64,000 nucleotides of DNA from Rhizomys pruinosus (taxonomy: Eukaryota > Chordata > Mammalia > Rodentia > Spalacidae). Location: assembly GCA_009823505.1 (NCBI GenBank), contig VZQC01001015.1, positions 1,162,816 through 1,226,815 of the forward strand, given 5' to 3'. The notes under the pieces are model-generated. The model searched no databases and had not been told where the DNA came from. It saw only the letters and a list, made by a program, of their open reading frames with translations. The translations under genes and the position numbers were made by a program. Positions 42,738 to 52,687 of the stretch are shown piece after piece. Each line of letters opens with the position of its first letter. Position 1 is the first letter of the stretch.

Positions 42738-43321
42738 AGGATCAGTTTGAGTGATGTGTAGTCACATCTGGCAGTGTTTGGCCTGCATTTGGCCTTAATT
42801 ATCCACGGAGTATAACGAGAGTCTCAAAACCACTTCAGCTTTGTCCACGTAAGTTGTCAGGCAATTCCTTGAAGGCAGTTGGGAGCATTTATGATATCAT
42901 CATGAAGAACTGTTGAAAAAAAATTTTAAAGTCTAACTCTAGGCTGGGGGTGAAGCTTGCAGTAGATTGCTTGCCTAGCATGGGTGAAGCTCTGGTCTGG
43001 CTCCCAAGCCCTGTGAAAAATCAAAATACATATGAGATCAACATGTTTTTGTGAAGCCAAGTTGGAGTTTAAGAAGACATTTTTAACATGGTTTTAAGCA
43101 TGAGAGTTATTGGAGAGAGAAGCATTCAGGGGAAAAATGAGAAATACCAAAGCTTAGGCTTGGGCTTCTCCAGAGAGTCACTGGAATTAATATTTTTAAT
43201 TTTTTAAAATATTTTGAATTTTATACATGAATAAGATCATAGAGTATTTGCTTTTCTGTGCCTGGATTATTTCACAACACAACATATCCTCCAGATTATT
43301 ATTTATTCCCTCCTCCATTTT
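42738..43321. other. unique DNA containing one ID element
   Basis: An ID-like unit on the plus strand lies at about 42941-43015 ('ttgcctagcatgggtgaagc'). The remainder is AT-rich unique sequence without coding signal. Confidence 0.55.
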
Positions 43322-43543
43322 CTTCTTTATTATTATTATTTTTTGTGTGTGTGTGAATGTATTGCCTGCATGTATGTAAGTGCACCAGTGTCCTGCAGGG
43401 CCCACGTAGGACAGAAGAGAGCTCTGGATGCCCCAGAACTGGTGTTAGCTGTCATGTGGGTGCTGAGATTTGAACCCTGGTCTTCTGCAAGACCAGCCAG
43501 TGCTTTTAGCTGCTGAGCCACCTCTCCAGCCCCCTTTCTTCTT
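43322..43543 (-). repeat. B2 SINE
   Basis: Antisense, 'tttgtgtgtgtgtgaatgta' to 'gagccacctctccagcccc'; the 'gattcccctggaactggag' block is shortened. Confidence 0.85.
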
Positions 43544-43564
43544 GTTTTAAAAATTCTCATTAAT

Positions 43565-43711
43565 AGCCGGGTGTGGTGGCATACGAATTTGATCCTAGCA
43601 CTTGGGAGGCAGAGGCAGGCGGATCTTTGTGAGTTCAAGGCCAGCCTGGTCTACAGAGCGAGTTCCAGGACAACTGGGGCTACAGGGAGACCCTGTCTCA
43701 AAGACAAAAAA
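43565..43711 (+). repeat. B1 SINE
   Basis: 'agccgggtgtggtggcatac' to 'ctgtctcaaagac'; the head has 'gaatttgatcc' in place of 'gcctttaatcc'. Confidence 0.9.
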
Positions 43712-43724
43712 AAATTCTCTCTCA

Positions 43725-43760
<36 letters not shown>

Positions 43761-43773
43761 GTCTCTCTCTGTC

Positions 43774-43810
<37 letters not shown>
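43712..43810 (+). repeat. (TC)n/(TCTG)n microsatellite
   Basis: Pyrimidine-rich repeat of about 90 bases with regular G interruptions, between two B1 elements of opposite orientation. Confidence 0.93.
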
Positions 43811-43812
<2 letters not shown>

Positions 43813-43945
43813 ATGGTCTCACTATGTAGCCCAGGCTGGATTGGAACTGGCTATGTGTACCAGCCTGGCCTTGAACTCACAGAGATCTGCCTGCCTCTGC
43901 CTCCCAAATGCTTGGACTAAAGGTATATGCCACCATGCCCAGCTT
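43811..43945 (-). repeat. B1 SINE
   Basis: Antisense, 'acatggtctcactatgtagc' to 'gccaccatgcccagctt'. The retroposon that follows inserted at its outer edge. Confidence 0.87.
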
Positions 43946-43960
43946 AAAGATCCTCCCTTC

Positions 43961-44287
43961 CGTATCCCTCATCTGTGGATGCTAGTGCCAATTACCCAAT
44001 TGTAAGCATTTCTTGTGTAGGGCCCCCTGAGCTTTTGTCCAAAGCAGTTGGGCATAACGCATTTTGGAAACAACAACAACAACAGAAAAGACTGCATCAA
44101 AGAACTGACTGAAACAGTGAACTTCTGCTCAAAACAGTCAACTTCCCCATGGAAAATATTGAGAAAGACTAAGAGATGGAAAGCATGTTTGGCAGAATGC
44201 ATGAGCTCTGGCGGGGTGGGGGAATGAGCGGGAACACAGATCTAGATTTGTTAAAAATAAATAAATAAATAAATTTATGTGAAAAAA
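43961..44287 (+). mobile_element. unidentified A-tailed retroposon, copy 2
   Basis: Flanked by the 15-base target duplication 'aaagatcctcccttc' (43946-43960 and 44288-44302). The last 200 bases align with the element at 38939-39173: both share 'aaagaactgactgaaacag', 'ggcagaatgc', 'tgagctctgg' and 'tctagatttg'. This copy extends about 135 bases further 5' ('gtatccctcatctgtggatg' and 'gggcataacgcattttgg'), then a (CAA)5 run. It ends with 'ttaaaaataaataaa' and an A tail. Confidence 0.88.
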
Positions 44288-44302
44288 AAAGATCCTCCCT
44301 TC

Positions 44303-44392
44303 GTTTCTTCCTTCCTTTGTTTCTTCCTTCCTTCATTTCTTCCTTCCTTCCTTCCTTCCTTCCTTCCTTCCTTCCTTCCTTCCTTCCTTTCT

Positions 44393-44448
<56 letters not shown>

Positions 44449-44517
44449 TTGTCTTTCTTCCTTTCTTCCTTTTTCTTTCATTTTCTCTATCTCCATCCAT
44501 CTGTCCATCCATCCATC
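44303..44517 (-). repeat. (TTCC)n/(TTTC)n/(CCAT)n microsatellite
   Basis: Pyrimidine-rich tract of about 180 bases (TTCC then TTTC units) followed by CCATCTGT/CCAT units. Confidence 0.93.
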
Positions 44518-44687
44518 TTGTATGTGTGAGCTTTCAATCATAGTGTATGTCTATGGAGGTCAGAGGATGACTTGTGCACATTCCAGGGTTTGTTTTCTCC
44601 TCCCACACTGGAGGACCTGGAGACTGAACACAGGTCATCAGGCTTGGCAGCACAGTCTTTACCAGCTGAGCCATCTTGCCAACCCCC
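44518..44687 (-). repeat. B3 SINE
   Basis: Antisense: 'ggaggtcagaggatgacttg', 'aacacaggtcatcaggcttg', ending 'gagccatcttgccaacccc'. Confidence 0.82.
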
Positions 44688-44876
44688 AAATTTATTTCAT
44701 TTATTTATGCGTGTGCGCCAGGGTATGTACAGATGCCACAGGAAAATGTGAATCCCTCAGAACTGGAGTTACAGGCTTTTCTGGAACACTCATTATGTGG
44801 GCACTGGGATCTGAACTCAGGTACTCATGATTGAGCCATAATAGTTCCTAGCCCATGAACCATCTCTCTGGCCCCA
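44688..44876 (-). repeat. B2 SINE, old
   Basis: Antisense, 'ggaactggagttacagg'-like centre ('cagaactggagttacaggc') and head 'accatctctctggcccc', with a 30-base insertion 'gattgagccataatagttcc'. Confidence 0.7.
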
Positions 44877-45059
44877 TGCCCTTGGATTTCATCCACACTG
44901 TCACAAATGGCAGAATTTCCTTAGATTTTGTAGCCAAACAGTATTAAAATGTCAACACATTTGGTGTGTGGAACAAGCCCAGCATCACCCTGGCACTGGC
45001 TGGGTCCTGTTCTCTGCTGTTACCCACCTGGCAGATGCTTGCTTCAGAGGAGGTGTTGA

Positions 45060-45202
45060 TTAACCAGACCTGGTGGTGCACACCTATAATCCCAGCTCCA
45101 GGGAGACTAAGGTGGACAGTTATGAGTTCAAGACTAGCTTGGGTTACATAGCAAGTACTAGGCCAGCTAGGGTTACATAGCAAGACTCTGTTTCTAAAAT
45201 GG
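45060..45202 (+). repeat. old B1-like SINE
   Basis: 'ttaaccagacctggtggtgc', 'agtactaggccagctagggt', with a repeated 'gttacatagcaag'. Confidence 0.7.
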
Positions 45203-45288
45203 AACTAAATAAGTAAGTAAGTGTGTTGGAGATTGAATTGTGTCAAGCTTCACTACTGGTGGGTAGACTAAATTTAAACTTTTTAAGT

Positions 45289-45505
45289 GGCTGGAGAAAT
45301 GGCTCATTGGTTAAGAGCACTGGCTACTCCTATAGAAAATCTGGGTTTGGTTCCCCACACCCACGTGGCAGCTAACAACCATCTATAACTCCAGTGACAA
45401 GGGAGTCCAACACCCTCTTCTGACCTCTATGGGCATTGCAAGACACAGGTGCACTTACATACATGCAGGCAATATACTCATACACTAAAAAATAATTTTT
45501 TAAAA
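45289..45505 (+). repeat. B2 SINE
   Basis: 'agtggctggagaaatggctc' to 'catacactaaaaaata'; full length. Confidence 0.88.
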
Positions 45506-45567
45506 ATTATATTTATTTGTTCATTCATTTGTTGATTCATTCATTTTTTTTGATTCATTCATTTTTT

Positions 45568-45758
45568 TGATTAATTTATTTACTTAGCATGTGTATGTGG
45601 GGGGCAGCGTGTTCATGTGATAACATGTGTGAAGGTCAGAGAACAACTGGTAGGACTCATTCAGTTCTCTCTTTCCAATATGTGAATCCTGGGGTTCCAA
45701 CTCAGGTTGTCAGGCTTGGTGGCAAGCATCTTTACCTGCTGAGCCATCTTCCTGGCCC
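45568..45758 (-). repeat. B3 SINE
   Basis: Antisense: 'gtgaaggtcagagaacaact', 'gtcaggcttggtggcaagca', 'gagccatcttcctggccc'. A (TTCA) stretch lies before its tail. Confidence 0.83.
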
Positions 45759-45917
45759 TAGGTTGAATTTTAGATAACATTTCAGATCAAAAAATGTTAA
45801 GGATTTTCCTAGCATGTAGAGTACAGTGGCTTTAGGGCTAACCATTTAATTTTTTTTTAACCATTTAATTTTAACATTTAGGTGGACACTTGAGTGGGCA
45901 ATAAAAGTTTCCAGGCA

Positions 45918-46140
45918 GGGCTGGAGAGATGGCTCAGTGGTTAGGAAGAGCACTGGCTGCTCTTGCAGGGGACCCAGGGTCAATTCCTAGCACCCACATG
46001 GTGGCTAGCAACCATTTGTAGCTCCAGTTCCAGGGGAATCCAGAGCCCTCATTGGACCTCCATGGGCATTTTATGACATGGTTCAGTTAAACACATATAA
46101 GCAATGTACTCATACACATAAAAATAATAAAGAAAAAAAT
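45918..46140 (+). repeat. B2 SINE
   Basis: 'agggctggagagatggctca' to 'cactcatacacataaaa'-type tail. The tail meets the antisense B2 that follows. Confidence 0.9.
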
Positions 46141-46142
46141 AT

Positions 46143-46397
46143 ATTTTTTTAAATTAAAAAAATTTTTATTTATTTTTGTATGCATATGTATGTACTCTCT
46201 GCATGTAGGTTTGTGCACCCGTGTCGTGCAATGCCGCGGAGGTCAGAAGAGGGCGTCGGATTCCCCTGGAACTGGAGTTCTCCTGGAATTGGAGTTTCAG
46301 ATGGTTCTAGGCCGTCATGTGGGTGCTGGGGATCAAACCCGGGTCCTCTGTAAGAGCGGTTGGTGTTCTTAACCGCCAGGCCATCTCTCCAGCCCCC
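46143..46397 (-). repeat. young GC-rich B2 SINE
   Basis: Antisense; 'ggaactggagttctcctgga' and 'attggagtttcagatggttc' show the duplicated centre. With the preceding B2 it makes a tail-to-tail inverted pair. Confidence 0.93.
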
Positions 46398-46399
46398 TT

Positions 46400-46541
46400 T
46401 TCTTTTTTTTTTTTTTTTGAGACAGGGTCTCCCTATAGCCCCAGCTGGCCTGGAACTCACTTTGCAGACCAGGCTGGCCCTGAACTCACAGGGATCTGCC
46501 CGCCTCTGCCTCCAAGGGCATGGGCCAACACAACCAGCTTA
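46400..46541 (-). repeat. B1 SINE
   Basis: Antisense, with 'cctccaagggcatgggccaa' replacing the usual 'aagtgctaggattaaaggc'. Confidence 0.87.
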
Positions 46542-46632
46542 AAGAGGGTTCTTAGCCCCCATGTGGGTGCTGGGAATTGAACTCTGAAAGAGCAGTTGGC
46601 GCTCTTAACCGCTGAGCCATCTCTCCAGCCCG
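46542..46632 (-). repeat. B2 head fragment
   Basis: Antisense 5' third only: 'gttcttagcccccatgtggg' to 'gccatctctccagccc'. A C-rich run follows to about 46654. Confidence 0.8.
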
Positions 46633-46654
46633 GCTCCGCCCCCCCGCCCCCCCC

Positions 46655-46772
46655 AAGATAGGTTTTCTTTATTTAGCTCAGGAATTTACTAAGTTGCCCA
46701 AGCTGGCCTCAGATTTACACTGATCCTTCTGCCTCAGCCTTCTGAGTGCTGGATGACAGCTGTGTGCATTCA
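46655..46772 (-). repeat. old B1-like SINE
   Basis: Antisense 'aagttgcccaagctggcctc' and 'ctgcctcagccttctgagtg'. Confidence 0.6.
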
Positions 46773-46819
46773 ACCCTCAATAAGTAGATACATAGGATTA
46801 AAAAGTGAAAATGGCTCTG

Positions 46820-47042
46820 AAAGACTGGAGAGATGGTCCAGTGGTTAGAGCACTGGCTGCTCTGGCAGAGGACCTGGGTTCAGTTCCCAGCACCCACATG
46901 GCAGCTTACAACTGTCAGAAAACTCCAGTTCCAAGGGATCTGATGCCTTCTTCTGACCTTTTTTGGCATTGCAGGACATGAGTTCTCCTACCGACATGCA
47001 GGCAATTCACTCATATACATAAAATAAAAATAATCATTTTTT
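46820..47042 (+). repeat. B2 SINE
   Basis: 'agactggagagatggtccag' to 'cactcatatacataaaata'. Confidence 0.88.
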
Positions 47043-47045
47043 AGA

Positions 47046-47112
47046 AAGCTCTGGAGATGTAGCTGTAGCTCAGCATTATGCTGCCTATCTAGAACTCGTA
47101 AGCCTATATTAA
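47046..47112 (+). repeat. ID-like fragment
   Basis: 'tggagatgtagctgtagctc' and 'atgctgcctatctagaact' keep the ID head order, poorly. Confidence 0.4.
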
Positions 47113-47173
47113 GTCTCCTGGCGTTTGCATGAATTTTTAAAGGCTGGAATTTAAGATTAAGAGTTTAATTTTT

Positions 47174-47350
47174 TCCAGCTGGACAGATGGCTCAGCAGTT
47201 CTGTAATTCCAGTTCCAGGGAATAAAATGCCCTCTTTTGACTTCTGAAGGCACTGCACTCGTGTGCACAAACCCACACATAGATACACACAGACACAAAC
47301 AGACAAACAGACTCACAAACATACATACATACATAATTTAAAATAAAATA
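47174..47350 (+). repeat. B2 SINE, internally deleted
   Basis: The head 'ggacagatggctcagcagtt' jumps to 'ctgtaattccagttccagg', so the B-box is missing; the tail is (CATA)-rich. Confidence 0.78.
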
Positions 47351-47356
47351 AATCTT

Positions 47357-47608
47357 GGGGTTGGAGAGATGGCTCAGCAGTTAAGAGCATTGGCTGCTCT
47401 TCCAGAAGATCCAAGTTCAATTCCCAGCACCCACATGGCAGCTAACAACCATTCCTAACCCCAGTCCAGGGAATCTGACACCCTTTTTTGACCTCCAAAG
47501 CACTGCAGGACATGGGTGCAGGACATGGGTGCACTTATATACATGCAGGCACTCATATACATAAAGTAAAAATAATAAATAAAAATAAAATAGAATAAAA
47601 TAAATCTA
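47357..47608 (+). repeat. B2 SINE
   Basis: Full length, with a 14-base tandem duplication ('gcaggacatgggt') near the 3' end and an AAATAAAAT-type tail. Confidence 0.88.
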
Positions 47609-47611
47609 AAG

Positions 47612-47784
47612 GAACTAGAACTAGGCACAGAGGTCCATGCCTTTAATCCCAGCACTCAGGAGGCAGAGGCAGGTGGATCTCTGTGAGTTCAAGGCCAGCC
47701 TGGTCTACAAAGTGAGTTTCAGGACAGCTGGGGGTACAGGGAGATTCTGTCTCAAAAACACCAAAAAAAAAAAAAAAAAAAAAT
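47612..47784 (+). repeat. B1 SINE
   Basis: 'actaggcacagaggtccatg' to 'ctgtctcaaaaacacc', A23 tail. Confidence 0.87.
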
Positions 47785-47793
47785 TCATGCTGC

Positions 47794-47899
47794 AGCTGAG
47801 CCTGGTGGCTCACCCCTGTACTCCAAGCACCTGGAGACTGAGGTAGGAGGATCGCCATGAGTTCGAGGCCACCTGTGCTAAATAGAAAGATCTGGTCTC
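47794..47899 (+). repeat. old B1-like SINE
   Basis: 'agctgagcctggtggctcac', 'gaggtaggaggatcgcc', with a compressed second half ending 'tctggtctca'. Confidence 0.65.
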
Positions 47900-48056
47900 A
47901 GCCAGGCATGGTGGCACATGTCTTTTAATCTTAGCACTCTGGAGGCAGATGCAGGCAGATCTCTTGTGAATTCAAGGTCAGTTTGGTCTACGTAGCAAGT
48001 TCCAGGCCACCTGAGGCTACAGGGAGACACTGTCCCAAAAAGACAAAGAAAAAAAA
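47900..48056 (+). repeat. B1 SINE
   Basis: Full length, 'gccaggcatggtggcacatg' to 'ctgtcccaaaaagac'. First of a run of B1 copies in the same orientation. Confidence 0.87.
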
Positions 48057-48099
48057 AGGATCTGATCTAAAAAATAAAAATAAAAACAAAACCAAAGAC

Positions 48100-48270
48100 T
48101 CCTGGGCCACCATGCCTTTAATCCCAGCACTTGGGAGGCAGAGGCAGGTGGGTATCTGTGAGCTCAAGGCCAGCCTGGTCTACATAGTGAGTTCCAGAAC
48201 AGCCGGGGCTACAGAGAGACCCTGTCTCAAAAACAAACATACAAACAAACAAAGACCAACCAAACAAACA
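48100..48270 (+). repeat. B1 SINE, 5' truncated
   Basis: Starts 'tgggccaccatgcctttaat' and ends 'ctgtctcaaaaac' with an (AAAC)n tail that grades into CCAA units. Confidence 0.85.
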
Positions 48271-48300
48271 AACAACCAAGAAAAGAATGAACCAAAGAGA

Positions 48301-48468
48301 GGCCGGGTGTGGTGGTACAGGCCTTTAATCCTAGCACTTGGGAGGCAGAGGCAGGCAGATCTTTGTGAGTTCAAAGCCAGCCTGGTCTACAAAGTGAGTT
48401 CCAGGACAGCTGGGACTACGGGAGACCTTGTCCTCGAAAAGACAAAAAAAAAAAAAAAAAAAAAAAGA
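48301..48468 (+). repeat. B1 SINE with flanking repeat
   Basis: Full length, 'ggccgggtgtggtggtacag' to an A24 tail. The phrase 'gaatgaaccaaagaga' occurs just before (48285) and just after (48467), a target-site duplication. Confidence 0.92.
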
Positions 48469-48636
48469 ATGAACCAAAGAGAAAAAGGAAAAAAAAAAAA
48501 ATCACATGTTGTTTTGATTAGGGTTGTTCTTGAGTGTGGAGAATGAGACCCTTTTCCTGCTGATCTGATCTGTTTTTTGTTGCTGTTGTTGTTTTGAACT
48601 CTGTGTTCTTGTGTTCAACATAAAGCTGTACATGTT

Positions 48637-48748
48637 GAGCCAGGTATGGTGGCACACATCCAGGACCCCAGCATTCGGGAGCTGGATGCTGGAGGATCAA
48701 CGGTTGGCCACCGGAAACCCTGTCTCAAAAAACAAAACTAAGGAAAGA
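48637..48748 (+). repeat. B1-like SINE, shortened
   Basis: 'agccaggtatggtggcacac', 'ccccagcattcgggagc', then 'ggaaaccctgtctcaaaaa'; the centre is missing. Confidence 0.7.
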
Positions 48749-48762
48749 AAAAAAAAATTCTG

Positions 48763-48980
48763 GGGGGCTGGAGAGATGGCTCAGTGGTTAAGAGCGCCAA
48801 CTGCTCTTGCTGAGGACCCTGGTTCTATTCCCAGCACCCACATGGTGGCTAAGAACTGTCTTTAACTCCAGTTCCAGGGGAATCCGGCGCCCTCTTCTGA
48901 CCTCCTGGGCATTGCACAACACGGGTACACCAACCTACATGCAGACAGTACACTCATACACATACAAAATAATAAAAAAT
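48763..48980 (+). repeat. B2 SINE
   Basis: 'ggggctggagagatggctca' to 'cactcatacacatacaaa'. It has no internal duplication, and joins the next B1 with almost no spacer. Confidence 0.92.
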
Positions 48981-49125
48981 GCCGGGCGTGGTGGTGCACG
49001 CCTTTAATCCTAGCACTTGGGAGGCAGAGGCAAGCGGATCTTTGTGAGTTCAAGGCCAGCCTGGTCTACAGAGTGAGTTCCAGGACAGCTGGAACTACAG
49101 GGAGACCCTGTCTCAAAAAGACCAA

Positions 49126-49167
<42 letters not shown>

Positions 49168-49175
49168 AATAAAAA
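48981..49175 (+). repeat. B1 SINE with (AAT)n tail
   Basis: Full-length B1 (to about 49124) whose tail has become about 12 AAT units and then AAAT units. Confidence 0.93.
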
Positions 49176-49527
49176 TTTAAAAAACGAAAAGAAAAAGCAG
49201 GAGCAAAGTTTAAAAAAAAAATCCGAGTTTACTCTCTAGCTTCCGCCAAGTGTTGTGGATTGCCGAAAGCTTAGAGGGCTGGTGCACTCTGGGGTGACTG
49301 GAGGAGGGGGCGTGTTCTCCCCACATTCACAAGTCCTCATTTCCCTGATGCAGGCTGTTGTAAACCAGGCTTTAGTGCCCTTTATCAGGGAGACTGCTGT
49401 CCGGTTAAGCACAGAGAATCAAGTCCTGAAAGGGAGTACTTAGCACACAGCTGTACAGTGAGCCTTGGATCTCTGGTTCCTCTGGCGACTTTTCAGAATT
49501 AGTCTGGGCCCTGGAGTTTGAGGGTGC
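49176..49527. other. unique non-coding DNA
   Basis: No repeat. A 62-codon frame from 49255 has no recognisable domain. Confidence 0.6.
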
Positions 49528-49776
49528 TTTTTTTTTTATTTTTATTTATTTAATTTATGTGTATGAATGTACTGTCTGCATGTAGGTTTGTGCACCCGTG
49601 CCGTGCAATGCTGAGGAGGTCAGAAGAGGGTGTCGGATTCCCCTGGAACTGGAGTTCTCCTGGAATTGGAGTTACAGACGGTTCTCAGCCGCCATGTGGG
49701 TGCTGGGGAATCGAACCTGGGTCCTCTGCAAGAGCAGTTGGTGCTCTTAACCGCTAGGCCATCTCTCCAGCCCCCG
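49528..49776 (-). repeat. young GC-rich B2 SINE
   Basis: Antisense with the duplicated centre ('ggagttctcctggaattgga'), ending 'ggccatctctccagccccc'. The phrase 'gagggtg' flanks it on both sides (49519 and 49777). Confidence 0.92.
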
Positions 49777-49832
49777 AGGGTGTGGTTTTATCTCTGTCCA
49801 TTGTTTGGCTTTGTGGAAATTCCTTGACTGGT

Positions 49833-49980
49833 ATGATTGTTTTAGAGACAATATCTCACTGTAGCCCCGTGTTTCCTGGAACCCTCTATGTAGACCAGGC
49901 TGGCCTCTATCTCACAGAGATCTTCCTGCCTCTGTCTCTCCAGTGCTGGGATTAAAGGTGTGTGCCACCATGCTTGGCCG
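49833..49980 (-). repeat. B1 SINE, diverged
   Basis: Antisense, 'gagacaatatctcactgtag' to 'gtgccaccatgcttggcc'. Confidence 0.8.
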
Positions 49981-50238
49981 TTGACAGTTCTGGACCTTCA
50001 TTTTCTCAGCTGAGAAAAGAGGAATCAGGTAGGGCTTAGGGGCCCTGCATACAGCCAGTAAAGGGAGGGACTAGAGGAATGGAGAGGCAGGGCAAGTGAC
50101 CACCCCAGCCACCTGCCTCCTTCCACGGGGCCTCACCTCTTACTGCTATATTTCAAAATGCCACCAAATTATGGCTCCAACAAGAGGTTAATTCATGCAT
50201 GGACAGAGCCCTCAGGGTTCGACCATTTTTTTTTTTTT
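49981..50238. other. unique non-coding DNA
   Basis: No SINE; ends with 'gttcgaccattttttt', a phrase repeated on the far side of the minisatellite at 50488. Confidence 0.55.
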
Positions 50239-50444
50239 CACCCAGACTGGCTCCATTTCCATCATCCCTTCATCTGCTGACGGACACCCAGACTGGCTCC
50301 GTTTCCATCATCCCTTCGTCTGCTGACAGACACTCAGACTGGCTCCATTTCCATCATCCCTTCGTCTGCTGACGGACACTCAGACTGGCTCCATTTCCAT
50401 CATCCCTTCATCTGCTGACGGACACCCAGACTGGCTCCATTTCC
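50239..50444 (+). repeat. 46-bp minisatellite
   Basis: Four complete units and a partial one start at 50239, 50285, 50331, 50377 and 50423. Units differ at one to four positions ('cacccag'/'cactcag', 'ttcatctg'/'ttcgtctg'). One frame stays open through the array but codes nothing recognisable. Confidence 0.96.
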
Positions 50445-50697
50445 TTGCTGTGATGATCACAGCACCAACAAACACGAGGGCACAAATGTTCGACCATTTT
50501 TTTAAACAAACATTACAGGCCCACACAGAGGAATCCTTTATTAATGTCCTGGGGATTTCTCTCTGTGTGTTGTATGTGTGTGTGTGTGTGGTACATGCAC
50601 ACATGTGTGTGCAGATGCACTGGCCCATGCATGCACACCAATGCCAGAGGGGACATTGGGAGTCCTGTGCTATTGTTTGTTCTCTGCCTTATTTTTT
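50445..50697. other. unique DNA with a (TG)n tract
   Basis: A TG tract near 50571-50590 and CA/TG-rich sequence to 50640 resemble a B3 tail, but no body is visible. Confidence 0.5.
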
Positions 50698-50924
50698 TTA
50701 ATATTTATTTGTGTATAACAGTGTTATACATGTTACACATGTATGCATGTATGACACATGTATAACACATGCATGCCTGGTGCCTGGAGAGGCCAGAAGA
50801 GGGCATTGACTCTTCTGGAACTGGAGGTACAGGTGGTTGTGAGCCACCATGTGGTGCTGGGAACTGGACCAGGGTCCTCTGGAAGAGCAGCAAGTGCTCT
50901 TAACTGAGTCATTTCTCCAGCCCC
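50698..50924 (-). repeat. B2 SINE with palindromic tail region
   Basis: Antisense, head 'gagtcatttctccagcccc'. The tail side has repeated 'acatgtat'/'atacatgt' steps (50726-50770), imperfectly palindromic. Confidence 0.82.
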
Positions 50925-50938
50925 ATTATTTCCTTTCA

Positions 50939-51111
50939 TATTATTATTATTATTATTATTATTATTTGGTCTTTTCGAGACAGGGTCTCCCTGTAGCCCC
51001 AGCTGTCCTGGAACTCACTCTGTAGACCAGGCTGGACTTGAACTCACAAAGATCCTCCTGCCTCTGCCTTCCTAGTGCTAGGATTAAAGGTGTGCGCCAT
51101 TACGCCCGGCA
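50939..51111 (-). repeat. (TTA)n tail and B1 SINE
   Basis: About nine TTA units then a full-length antisense B1 ending 'gcgccattacgcccggc'. The TTA run is its expanded tail. Confidence 0.92.
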
Positions 51112-51167
51112 AGGTTTATTCATTTTAATTTTAATTTTAATTAATTATTTAAAAATTGTTATTGACA

Positions 51168-51418
51168 ACTTTTAATTGTATGTGGGTATGTGCACATGTG
51201 TGCTGGTGCCCAAGGAGACCAGAAGCCTCCTTTCTTGAGACAAGGTCTTCCACTAAACTTGGAGCTAGGCTGCTAGTTCTCCAGCCCCTTACAATGCTGG
51301 GGTATGGGTATGGAGGCCATGCCTGGAGTTTCACATGTGTTGAGTGCTGGGAATTTGAACTCAGGTCTCCATGCTTGCTCAGCAAACATTTTTACTTGCT
51401 GAGCCACCTCCCTAGCCT
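51168..51418 (-). repeat. B3 SINE
   Basis: Antisense, 'gtatgtgcacatgtgtgctg' to 'gagccacctccctagcc'; includes 'cttgagacaaggtcttccac', an insertion that looks like B1 start sequence. Confidence 0.7.
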
Positions 51419-51419
51419 G

Positions 51420-51538
51420 CTGTTGGCTTTTTGAGATACATCCTTGCTGTGTAGATCTGGCTGGCCTCAAACTTGTGCCCCTCCTAACTCTGCCTACAGA
51501 GTGCTACGATTGTAGGCATGTGCCACCACACATAGCCT
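51420..51538 (-). repeat. old B1-like SINE
   Basis: Antisense, 'tttttgagatacatccttgc' to 'atgtgccaccacacatagcc'. Confidence 0.65.
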
Positions 51539-52447
51539 GTGCTGGGCTGATTTAATTCAATCAAGTAGATAATCAAGATTAACCATCACAATACAAAAAG
51601 TGAGGTTTGGATAGTACTTATTGTTTCTTGTTATGGACTTTGGACCCAAAATTCCTATGCTGAATCTAATCTCCGATGTGATGGTATGTGGAGGTGGGGC
51701 CTTTGGAAAGTCATAGGTTGTAGGAAGATCCAGTTTGAATTGGGGGCTAGTTCTCAGCTAGCACCCCTCAGGGCACCATGTGGATGGGAGTCAGGGGGAT
51801 TTCTCTGACCCCACCCCAAGGAGGAGCAGACAACGTGGCCTAGGTGCATGGTGCTGGGTGGGGCAATGGTGTGCAGTGGCACAGAATTGGGGGCCTGTGA
51901 TTGGCTCTGGGAGCTGACATCAGTTTGCTTGTAAAGCAGGCTGTAGTAGGTAATAAACAGAATTCTCCATCACCATCATTACAGAATTCCCGGCTGTCAT
52001 CTTTATTTTTTTGTGCACATACAGGCCAAAGCAGGCCTGCATTTCGTTCGGGTGGCAAGTGGATTGGAAAGAGGTCCCTGTGTGGACCACCAACCTGGAT
52101 AGCTGGTGTGGTGAAGTGAATTGTGAGTGGACATAGGCTGAAGATAGGCCATCAGCCTGAAATTCCTATCCAGGAGTCAGCAGTCTCTGGGCAGGTGGGA
52201 AATCATGGGCAAGAGTGGGAAATGTGTCTCAGTGTCCCAGGCTAAGGGCCTGAGTTGGAGGCACCTCTCAGGCTGAGCCAACTGGTCTCTGTGCCAAGAG
52301 GCCAGTTCCCTACAGTGGCCGCCGGCGGGTACTGTGTTCCCCTCCCCTTAGCAGGGTCGCATGGTACCTGCTTGGTACAAAGAAAGTTTCCTACAGTAGG
52401 TCATAAGGGTGGGGCTTTCCTGAATGGTTTTAATGTGCTCTTATAAA
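51539..52447. other. unique DNA with a possible ancient repeat
   Basis: The segment 51640-51725 ('gatggtatgtggaggtgggg', 'cctttggaaagtcatagg') resembles a phrase common in ancient mammalian interspersed repeats whose family I will not name from memory. The rest, including 51840-52120, shows no repeat or domain. Confidence 0.4.
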
Positions 52448-52640
52448 AAACTGTGGTGACTTCTGCCTGTAATCCCAGCATTTGGGGAGTAGAGGCAAGA
52501 ATATGAAGAGTTCAAAGCTATCCTTGAAACCTACATAGTGGGTTTGTAGGCTAGCCTGGGCTATATGAGACCCTATCTCAAGAAAGAGGAGAAGAAGAGG
52601 AAGGAAGAAGAAGCAGAGAAGGAGGAAGAGGTGCAGAAAG
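52448..52640 (+). repeat. old B1/RSINE-like SINE and AG-rich tail
   Basis: 'actgtggtgacttctgcctg', 'ggctagcctgggctatatga', 'gaccctatctcaag', followed by AAG/GGA-type purine sequence. Confidence 0.7.
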
Positions 52641-52687
52641 TGTAACTTGTCTCCTTAAAACCTTTTTTAATTCAACTTTTATTCTAT

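Noticed and set aside
50239..50444. Regular 46-bp array as a repeat-spacer locus
   Set aside because: The whole unit repeats with no variable spacers; it is a minisatellite.
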